A stretch of 64,000 bases of DNA from Tubulanus polymorphus (Eukaryota > Nemertea > Palaeonemertea > Tubulaniformes > Tubulanidae): assembly GCF_964204645.1 (NCBI RefSeq), contig NC_134027.1, forward strand, positions 16,606,485 through 16,670,484. The letters run 5' to 3'. The stretch's first letter is position 1; each line of letters starts with the position of its first letter. A model generated the notes under the pieces. It was not told where the DNA came from. It saw only the letters and a list, made by a program, of their open reading frames with translations, and ran no database searches. The position numbers and the translations under genes are program-made. Positions 56,112-64,000 of the stretch are shown here, one piece after another.

Positions 56112-57702
56112 CAGGGATGAAAACAGGAGGTATTGGTATCGGAAATTTTGAAACATTATGAATTTACCTTTACACTATATACAGGGTGTCCCATTAATTA
56201 CTATACATAAAGAACTGCCCGTCATTTTCAAACAGCTTGAGATATATCAGCCAAATCTCCAGGATAGATGGATTACTATAATACTTTTCACCACAAAAAA
56301 TTACTTTACTAAAATCCAATTAGTTTACAAAATATACTAGATGAGAGAAGCTGTCAATTTTATCACATGATTCAGTCTATTGTTGAAATTTCTCTGTACG
56401 TTGCCAATCATCTGTGTTATTGCAGACGTTTCTCTTTAAATCATCAATAGTTTTTGGTTTGTTTTAGTACACTGTGTCCTTCAGCAGTAGCCCCACAATT
56501 AAAAGTCCAGTGGATTTAGGTCAGGCGAGTATGGGGCCCAGTAGCACAGTTTGCAGCGCTGAGATACTGTGACCAAAATGCCTATGCAGAACATCAATTG
56601 TTTTGCGTGCTGTAAAACATTGCACACCATTCTGTTGGAACCACACTGGATTGAGACTTCCTCTAGACATCTACACAGTTTTGTAATGGAGTACTGAATC
56701 GGCATCGTATGATAGCCGGCTCTATTCATAGTCACCATTTCCTTTTTTGTCAAAAAGTGTGGCCCGATTATAGGCCCATTGGATGACCTACTGTATGGCA
56801 AATCAAAAGATCACACCTAGTAGACAACAGACAGCTCACTTGATGACATTAAGTGGCTTCTCTGCAATCAGATAGGGATTTTAAACTCCAAAATCTGTGA
56901 TTCAGACTGACAGAAAGATTTGGTTTCCTAAAAAAACAGCATACAGTCTAGGCTTTTTGTTTCATTGACATACACATGATTTAAAAGTGATCTATTCTAA
57001 ATCGAAATTACACAAAATCCCTACAACAATGTAATCAGTTGCTAGGAAATCACTAAGCAAATTACCATAGCAACCATGATAATAATCAAAAAGTACCGTT
57101 ACATTCTATCCTTTGGTGGAAAATCGAAACATTTCATTGAGAAATGTGGAGGATACAGGCAGTTCTTTATGTATAGTAATTAATGGGACACCCTGTATAA
57201 CCTACTGGAAAACATTTAATAATTCATTGACGATTTATTATTCCTAATTAAAAAGCGATCGCCATACGGAACGCAGTGGCGCTAGCAGTCGGTACTGAGG
57301 CATCATTATGATAAGGCATGTGAACACAGTGGCGCTAGCAGTCGGTACTGAGGCATGATATGTTAAGGCAAGCGAACACAGTGGCGGTAGCAGTCGGTAC
57401 TTGGGAATTCTTATTTCAACGCCGGCGCGGTCCATTGCTAATAGGATAACGATTCTCATAGTTTTCACGTAAGATTATTGATTTTTTTTACACACACAAT
57501 TTGATCGTACATCCTAGCGATATACGGTTTTACGGTTCGGTTTGGTAGGCCTATGTTATCGCTAACGATGTCTGATTCAGAGAGAATGTCACAGAGTCCA
57601 CCCTCCCCCCATTTCTCCACGGATTTGCACTGATCTCAAGAATGATAAAAATGGGCCCTTGTCCACGGAAATCCGCGGATCCGCGGAAGATTTTCATCCC
57701 TG
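56112..57702. mobile_element. TIR element Y with 6-bp target duplication
   Basis: CAGGGATGAAAACAGG at the left and ...GATTTTCATCCCTG at the right, with ATTATC duplicated at 56106-56111 and 57703-57708 inside LTR3. Same termini as 2852-3170. It contains a complete mariner (56182-57195) and, to the right of it, a 'GGCGCTAGCAGTCGGTACTGAGGCAT' unit repeated three times (about 57285-57400). No transposase of its own. Confidence 0.82.
56182..57195 (-). mobile_element. mariner-like element nested in TIR element Y
   Basis: Both ends read CAGGGTGTCCCATTAATTAC and continue identical for 38 bp; flanked by TA at 56180-56181 and 57196-57197. On the minus strand the transposase remnant shows WFQQNG-V-QCFTARKTIDVLH and SPDLNPLDF in different frames, so it is dead. 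The first motif is the 'W-x-QQDGA-x-x-H-x-A' block with Asn in place of the catalytic Asp. 1014 bp, close to the usual mariner length. Confidence 0.87.
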
Positions 57703-58299
57703 ATTATCATGTGATCCGAAGTCACATGATGCTTAGCCGCAACAGGATCTGTCTTCTGTTCGTGGACACCAAGACGATAAGACGTGTCGAATAAACTAGC
57801 ATATGAAGTACAACCACTTAGTTTCGTGTTATGAGGATTTTGTTTTTGGGAAAGGACGATCCCCACATTACAATATCATAAATATTATCTGAATTGTTTT
57901 ATAAAGTCACTAGATTCACTTGTCTATTTTTCATGATTTTACCTCATTTATTTCGAAAAGAATGACAAATTTTGACTCAAAATTGCACAAAAACAATGAA
58001 TTGCAACAATCAAAATTTTTAACAGCTAATAATCAACAGAAACAGCACCTACCGACTAATGATATGCCACTGCGAGCGTGAACGTGAAACCTATGTTTTT
58101 CCGTCTCAACCATGGGTCGAGTATGAACTTGAAAGGGTTAAATCTACTGCTTGTATTATGAAGATATTTTAAACTGCAATTCAATTCAATGTTATCTTAA
58201 TTGCACCACGATGAATCGATAGTTTGGCAGTTTGATGAATCCGCGGGAGGCCTTCACCCCCACTCCCTTCCAAGAGTGATTCTAACTGAAGTTAACTAT

Positions 58300-58580
58300 C
58301 AAAGTTTTGAGATGCTCCCTAAGGGCAATACCTGACCCATGGAGCTGATGGAGCCTAGGTGTGACAAGTAACGATCTGTCCAGCTTATTGGAAATTCCTG
58401 CTACAGTCTACTGAAGTTTTGTTACTCGGGCCATACATGCAAACACTATACCCAGATATGTGAATTGTTGGACCGGGGCAAACTGAGACATTTCCTTGTT
58501 TACGCAAAACCCTAACTGGTGAACTAACTCCAAGACTGTGGCCATTGCCACCCGATATTCTTGAGCCATGTTTGCTAGAG
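58300..58580 (-). pseudogene. DIRS reverse transcriptase fragment
   Basis: The nucleotide sequence is clearly homologous to 23295-23580 of the large DIRS element (shared GTGAACTGTTGG-like and 'TTTACGC-AAACCCTAACT' stretches). It covers the end of the RT and the connection domain. About 280 bp, heavily mutated. Confidence 0.65.
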
Positions 58581-59390
58581 TAGACTCCGCCTAACTCGGT
58601 TCTAATTGCAAGTTTACCGAGTTAGCTGAATATTGACTTCATCGATAAACTTCATGTAACATTAGATATATGACAATTAATTTGTGTGTCCATTATAGGC
58701 ATTATTAGGTCCATTTAATAGTTTATAGGAAAATGGTTTGGGGTTTTTGGGAAAGTAAGCTGCAAGAGGGGCTCGGGGGATTGTACACACAAAAGGCAAA
58801 AAAAATAGATAGGCAGATAACATTAGGCTATCCATGGACATTAGTGTTCTACCGTCAGTTTTTTTTCCAGAGAGTAGATGTATTAATAAAGAACAGGGGA
58901 ACATTGAGGAAACTTTCTGTATGAAAGGGGAATAATTAATCTCCTTTGAATGAAAAAAAAACTTTTACTTCATTTTCTGATCATGGGAATTGGACCATTT
59001 ACCTTACGCAGTTAGATATCTATAGTTGTGATTATATTGGGTCACGGGGAAGCAAAGAAGTATTATCGTATATACTAAATAGGCTCTAACTCCAATCAAA
59101 TGATTACTCCAAGCTCCCCATGGAGACTAGCCTCCAACGAGAATGAAACACTCCACTTCTATCAACACAAGGTCATCTCCAGCTAACTCAAAGGCCAAGT
59201 GTCATGGGCAGAAGATGGATTTGAGCATAAAATCTACGAGGTAAGGCAGTTAAGCGAGTAGAGCAACAGTGAATAGGGGATACATTTTATAGAGAGATGT
59301 ACCGCATCTTCAGACACGACCTACTAGCACTATAGAATCCATCACCACCAAAAGCAAGTATGCAAAAAGAATCACAATACATGTACTTAC
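58581..59390. other. HSPA14 intron, no other gene seen
   Basis: AT-rich with no supported frame; it borders the donor site of the exon at 59391. Confidence 0.45.
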
Positions 59391-59552
59391 TTTTTGAATT
59401 CTCCAACAAAATGATCAACCAATACTTGGTCAAACAATGAACCGCCAATGTAATCATTTTCAATTGAGGAGATTATTCTATACAAGCCATTACTGACATT
59501 AACGATTGTCAAATGAAGAGATGAACCACCCATTTTGTACACTATAACATTT
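59391..59552 (-). CDS. HSPA14: HSPA14 exon, phosphate-2 loop
   Basis: A 162-bp exon: acceptor TTATTTCAG at 59553, donor AAAAA|GTAAGT at 59390. It encodes NVIVYKMGGSSLHLTIV and then NDYIGGSLFDQVLVDHFVGEF. This matches the Hsp70 'D-x-GGGT-x-x-x-S-x' and 'D-x-x-IGG-x-x-F-(D/T)-x-x-L' regions, with 'KMGGSS' in place of DLGGGT. Loss of the canonical Asp and Gly here is characteristic of the HSPA14/Ssz1 branch, which hydrolyses ATP poorly or not at all. It ends with two bases that join the exon at 35182. Confidence 0.9.
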
Positions 59553-59639
59553 CTGAAATAAATAAGAATCATCTTTTACAAAACAGCAGTTGGATTAAAT
59601 TACATTCGGCAGACCACATTTAACTAGAGGTCCGAAGGT

Positions 59640-60765
59640 CCTGTGCTCAGACAACAAATGCACACAATGAACCACTCTCCTGCAATGACTTTGATCAAAC
59701 TGACTAACGAAATTGCAAATAACATAGATAATAAAAAGACAACAATTGGAATATTTGTGGACCTTTCTAAAGCTTTTGATACTGTAAACCATCAAATCCA
59801 AAAAAACTTAAATTCTATGGTATCAAGGGATTGCCCCTACTTTGGTTTAAAAATTACCTAGAAAATAGACGCCAAGTCGTGCAAATAGAAAATTATATAT
59901 CGGACCCCTTGAAATCAGTATACGAGTTCTGCAAGTGTCCATTCTAGGGCCCTTACTGTTTTTATTATATATTAATGACAGCACCAATGTGAGTAATCGC
60001 ATTAATCTTGTTCGCCGATGACATGAACGCCTTTATCAGTGATACCGACCACTGTCGCATTATCCTAAACATAAATGCTGAATTATCTAAATTATCAATA
60101 TGGTTTCAAGCAAACAAATTATCATTGGACTTGAAAAAAACCAATTATATAGTATTCGGTCCTAATTTACCTAACAACATATTTATTCGTATAAATGGTA
60201 AACCAATAGACCGCGTAAAACATACCAATTGATGAAAAATTATAGTGGAAAGAACATATTAATAATACTAGAATAAGAGTTAGCGGTGTAGGTACACCGA
60301 ATCGACTAAAGCATATTCTACCACAACGTATTCTCACCAATTTATATTTTGCTCTTATCCACCCACTCCTAAGCTACTGTAATATTGTATGGTCGTCAAA
60401 TCATTCAAATCTCTAAAAACCCTTTACTCCTATTACAAAATCGTGCCGATAGAATCATCACTAACTCCTACTATCTAGAACATTCTAATCCACTTGACTT
60501 AACATTTTGAAAATCCAAGATATTAATAAATTCCAAACTGGTTGTTTCATAATAGATGTATGGTATATGGTTGTTTCATGTATAACTACTCCCATAATAA
60601 TATTCCTCAGAGTTTAGAAAATTATTTCCCTCTAAGAAATCAATTTCACAGCCGTTTTACTAGAAACCGCAATGACCTAAACGTTCATTATTTCCAGGGA
60701 CAGTTAAAAAAGCATTCGTTAAAGGTTCTAGGCCCCCAATTTTGGAATAGATTAAGTACAGACAT
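59640..60765 (+). pseudogene. Non-LTR retrotransposon (LINE) RT fragment
   Basis: LRQQMHTMNHSPAMTLIKL, then TTIGIFVDLSKAFDTVNHQ, then (after a frameshift) LFADDMNAFISDTDH with the F-A-DD active site, WFQANKLSLDLKKTNYIVFG and a C-terminal 'GPQFWNRLSTDI' block. The order and spacing fit Jockey/CR1-type LINEs. It is 5' truncated with several frameshifts, and the 3' end is cut at 60765 by repeat R1 copy 3. Confidence 0.85.
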
Positions 60766-60767
60766 AA

Positions 60768-61331
60768 TAAATTGCCCATGGGCATAGTGTGGTTTACCTT
60801 GAAAGCTAGAGGTTGTTTGGAGGAAGGGCATTGCTTGAAAAATCTTTTTAATTTGTGACTTCGAAGTTCTAGAAGTTTATATTGTATTTTATCTTTCTTA
60901 AAATGAAACAATACCTATGGTAATATGTGAAATAATTATATTACCACCAGCGATGAGCATTTAAAATTCGCACATATATGGCACCTAATCCAATGAACTA
61001 AAGCGCCATTAATGGCTTTCCCATAATTATTTTAGTAGCGCCGGAATTCCCCGTTTATTCCAAAAACAGCCAATCTCATTCGCTCGTAGAGACGACGACG
61101 CCTCCCAATCGAGGTCATTGCAATTTTACACACGAGAGCTAAGAATTTTCCCGCCAAAAACAGCTTTTCGTCGAATATAAACAAAGTTGACCATGTCATC
61201 GACGGAGGTTCGTCATGTCTTCAATCGCATCGATTATACGTCGCTTAACCCGAAAACCAATGAAAAAATGCTCACATGAAAAAACGTACCGTGATTTTAC
61301 ATGAATTGGCTTGATGCCAACCTCATACTGC
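60768..61331. repeat. Interspersed repeat R1, copy 3 (internally deleted)
   Basis: Starts 'AAATTGCCCATGGGCATAGTG'. Relative to the copy at 13575 about 520 bp is missing at 60901/60902. It ends at CTGCTGACA near 61335. Confidence 0.68.
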
Positions 61332-61340
61332 TGACATACT

Positions 61341-61730
61341 GCGAATTCATAGCACAAAACCAGTTAGTTAAATGCCTTTTACTACTAAAACAGATTATCA
61401 TCAGTCAGGAGTCTATAGGAGTCAGGAGCTATATCATCAATCATTCTATGCAGTGTGTCAGTTATATCATCTATTGAACTGGGAACTGAACACCATGAAT
61501 GGGCCTATATTCTGCAAAATACTCCCTCTGTAATGGTGATTGCAATAGATTGTATCACTCTTAGAAGAAATGCTGTTTCATTTTACATGAAACAAAACAA
61601 GACCAGATGAACAAAATTAAACAAATTTGATGAAAATGTCCCTTCTAGTTTTTGTTTTATGAACCTGTGGAAAACACGAAAATCCTGGCAAAACACAGCA
61701 TTTCCTAAATAAATAGGCAGGCAGGCAGAG
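61341..61730. mobile_element. piggyBac-type MITE, copy C (left-truncated)
   Basis: Homologous to the 27650-27983 part of copy B and ends ATAGGCAGGCAGGCAGAG before TTAA at 61731-61734. The left end is lost at the junction with R1. Confidence 0.7.
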
Positions 61731-61756
61731 TTAATAGCAGGGTCTCTAAAACAGCA

Positions 61757-61854
61757 GGGGCCAGTTGCACAGTCGTGACTTTCAAGTCCAAAAGTGGTCA
61801 GAAGTTGGTCTTAGACTGGCCTTAAGTCTAAGCCATGACAGTACAACCGGCCCC
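61757..61854. mobile_element. 98-bp fold-back element
   Basis: GGGGCCAGTTGCACAGTCGT at the left and the inverse of GGGGCCGGTTGTACTGTCAT at the right. Almost the whole unit can fold on itself. Typical size of a small MITE; no frame. Confidence 0.6.
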
Positions 61855-62389
61855 AGGGTCTCAACCAATGACTGAAGGCCAAAACAGGGTTCATAGTTGT
61901 AAGACTATGGTAAAATAAGCACTTTTTTCAAAGCAAAGTAAGCACTTTTGACTGGAAAATCAGGATAGAAATTATGAATTTCACTACCATTCAATCTCAT
62001 GTGCAAAATGCATATGCCAAACTGCAGCAGCTTCACAAAAAAATTTGCAAATTTTTTTGAGCCAATGACCAAATGAATTTTGAATTGGTTGGAGTGGGCC
62101 TATTGATTTTAGCACCAAAAATGAAAGGTTGAAAATAGAATATATATTCTTATATAAAATAAAGAATGTATAATCTTATTTGAAATATATAACTTTTCAG
62201 ATTACAGATCTTATAAAATGGAAGGGAATGTAGCTTCCTTCATTGAGTATATTCCGCAAAATGTCAAAACATACAAACATACTGACTTTTTGTTTATTTC
62301 ATAGAAATCAAAACAAATACTGGCTATGATTATTTTTTTAATATACAAATAAATACCGACAGGAATCCTGAATGATAGATAGGTCTTAA
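61855..62389. other. No gene seen
   Basis: AT-rich intron sequence with no recognised coding or repeat. Confidence 0.4.
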
Positions 62390-62925
62390 AGGTGAATTGC
62401 GTTTATGAATTTTAGGAAGACCATAAGCATAAGGAAGGTTTTGGAGCTGAGAGTTGAATTCGGAGATGAAATCTGAATGATTGGGAAATTTCTGAGATGT
62501 TTTTCAAACCTAAATTAAAAGCAGATTGCATCTTTTTCAAAGGGTTGTTTTTGATGGATTTGTAGAAATTGGAATCACCGAAAAAGCAGACACGTTAGAA
62601 TTCTAATTGATCAAATCTTGAATAACAATTTTAACGCCTTTACCAGCCTTGGAGATGCGGATGGTTTTGATGGATTTTAGTTCCTGGAGAGAAATCGTTT
62701 CTTAAGCTGGTGTACCGCGCAAAGATTCTTAATGCCTGAATGAAGAGAGTGCCAAAGGAAGCCATCAGGTATATGGTGTCTGAGAAAACGTTCTGCTTGT
62801 CGCATTTTATAGAAAGTAAAGTTGGTAGTTTCTTTAGCTTCCAAAATGCAATGTCTGAGATGGGATGGTGCTTCATGGGAAGGTTTGAATAAGCACTTAT
62901 TAGCGCCATTTCAAAACCCAAAATA
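62390..62925 (-). pseudogene. Penelope-like element RT fragment, N-terminal part
   Basis: Minus-strand frames give TIRISKAGKGVKIVIQD (the 'I-x-I-x-K-ADKGG-A-x-V-I' block) and, after frame changes, LPYAYGLPKIHKRNSP (the 'F-Y-GLPKIHK' block). Both are typical of Penelope-type RTs. Upstream 62640-62921 is a 93-codon frame that may be the region before RT. The block order continues into the fragment at 5147-5420, but the two are 57 kb apart and need not be from one copy. Confidence 0.65.
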
Positions 62926-63143
62926 AGTGCAATCCTGTAGAAGCTTCAGCTAGTGCAGATTACACCGAAAGTGGCCATTTAAACACCTGTATGTGCCCGG
63001 TAAGGTAAAAATACCTTGGTTTACGGTTCATGTCCAAAATTTGATTGGGTAGGTAGGTACGGAAAAAATTCATTTAAAAAAATTATTTTCAATATCACTG
63101 ATCAAGGGTAGCTAATGGAAGTAATGTATCAGTTTACCCTCAC

Positions 63144-63215
63144 CTCAAAAGTTGATGAGAGTTTATCATCATTCATTATTTTAGTCACAAAATAATCAGC
63201 AACACCAAAAAAGAA
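63144..63215 (-). CDS. Candidate HSPA14 exon (lobe I)
   Basis: The donor GAG|GTGAGG at 63143 is strong; the acceptor TTAAAG at 63216 is weak. The 24 codons read FFFGVADYFVTKIMNDDKLS. In Hsp70 proteins the stretch 'F-x-P-E-x-V-A-x-x-(I/L)-F-x-K-M-K' lies here, and V-A-x-x-F-x-(T)-K agrees. The same frame is open upstream to an ATG at 63248 preceded by a stop, so a first exon of another gene is an alternative. The next expected HSPA14 exon is not found before 59552. Confidence 0.4.
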
Positions 63216-63248
63216 CTTTAACAACAAGAGACGTGTATTTTGTTCCAT

Positions 63249-64000
63249 CTACCATATTCATTCGAGAGGTTTTACAAATATGTTAATTATAGATCACCTG
63301 TGAATTCCTCTTATCAGAGAAAATGTTGACGCTGAAGAAATGTGTGAAACTGCTAGGCCTCTCCTCTAGTACTAGGTGGTATTATATCCCGTACCTAGTT
63401 CTCCAGTTTTAACCCCCCTCCAAAAAAAAAATTATCTTATCAACATATATTATTTATAATGCCTGTTGAATCAGAGACTTGAACAAAAGAAAAAAAAATA
63501 GGCTATTAGAATTCAACAGAGACCTAGACTGACAATTCCAATGATTTCTGGCAGCACTTGTAGTAAAATTTGGCAAAAGCTTCAATTTATAGTGAATAGA
63601 AGGCGCTAGTGGTAGCTCAGCTGTCAAAATAAGTTAGCTCACAAGGCAGTCACATTCTGATAATAATCCCTGAGTTTCAGGTGATAAACATTGCAATCCA
63701 AACGTTTAACGGCAATCTACATATTAATCAGGGTTTTCGGTTTCTCCACAGAAAACCCTATTGATATTCATGTGATTTATTCTTTTTTTCCCTTTACCAC
63801 ACTATTTTCGTCGAAAGAACAAAGGCTTTTTACATTACCGCTGTTTCCAATACAATTCGTATAGTATCGTTTAGCTCTCTTCGATCTACAAATGCTCCGT
63901 CGGTATTTCGATGAATCGACGTTATAAAAGCACTATCGGGCTGTAAACATCGAAAATTGGGCCCCATTCAATGAGGCGACATGTTTTTTTGAGTCGTCAT
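63249..64000. other. No gene seen; possible repeat end
   Basis: No supported exon. At about 63731-63761 the sequence AGGGTTTTC...GAAAACCCT forms a 9-bp hairpin, which may be the start of an interspersed repeat running out of the window. Confidence 0.35.

Larger units (their letters stand above)
43594..57872 (+). mobile_element. Degenerate Ty3/gypsy LTR retrotransposon with nested insertions
   Basis: LTRs begin TGTAATG and end CATTACA. The outer pair (43594 and 57872) is flanked by a 4-bp duplication, ATAT. A third LTR copy lies at 54865-55090. The order gag, protease, RT, RNase H, integrase fits Ty3/gypsy. Later insertions: TIR element X (44993-45985), a 1.7 kb insert (47346-49034), tandem-array element T2 (51041-52126) and a TIR element in the last LTR (56112-57702). 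Every coding segment has stops or frameshifts. Confidence 0.85.
56055..57872 (+). repeat. LTR3 of the gypsy element, interrupted
   Basis: Begins TGTAATGTACAAAAGGG at 56055 right after AGAGAAAAGGGA and is broken at 56111. It resumes at 57709 (ATGTGATCCGAAGTC) and ends CATTACA at 57872, followed by ATAT. Confidence 0.8.

Overview
This looks like intergenic and intronic DNA from an AT-rich invertebrate animal genome. It is most likely a lophotrochozoan and probably a marine mollusc: that placement is an inference from the dense TE mixture (DIRS, Penelope, piggyBac, gypsy) and from tandem arrays built around 'GTGACCTTGACCTTTG'. The sequence itself shows spliced exons with GT/AG borders, long introns, and no bacterial or phage features.

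The only host gene I can identify with confidence is a minus-strand HSPA14 (Hsp70-like protein 14) gene. Five exons at 59391-59552, 35027-35182, 27294-27396, 12928-13146 and 4882-5043 join in frame over about 54.7 kb. A weaker upstream exon candidate lies at 63144-63215. The first exons lie beyond 64 kb, the last coding exon was not found, and an exon for the ITVP...EPSAA part of the ATPase domain seems to be absent between 59.55 and 63.14 kb.

Almost everything else is transposable elements inside the HSPA14 introns, often stacked. (1) 5.6-8.9 kb: a young 2.2 kb non-autonomous LTR element with two 492-bp LTRs, inserted in an older repeat; a solo LTR of the same family is at 15.6 kb. (2) 9.7-12.1 kb: a broken piggyBac. 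(3) 17.4-25.4 kb: a minus-strand DIRS retrotransposon whose tyrosine recombinase is split by two TTAA insertions lying end to end, a 328-bp MITE and a 3.57 kb piggyBac that appears intact (four exons, 831-residue transposase, all catalytic motifs, TIRs and TTAA present). (4) 27-34 kb: TTAA-flanked TIR elements, a gypsy relic and a tandem array. (5) 35.4-41.1 kb: roughly 145-155 bp tandem arrays, a nested TIR element with 6-bp target duplications, and a Helitron-like repeat. (6) 43.6-57.9 kb: a degenerate Ty3/gypsy element with three LTR copies and several secondary insertions, one of which contains a mariner. (7) 58-63 kb: DIRS, LINE and Penelope-like fragments and further MITEs.

No CRISPR array, operon or intact rRNA/tRNA gene was seen. 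The most informative signals are the intact piggyBac, the nested insertions that can be dated against each other, the 6-bp-TSD TIR elements with an empty-site paralogue in the same window, and the apparent exon gap in HSPA14. Work was by eye, so boundaries of old repeats are approximate.
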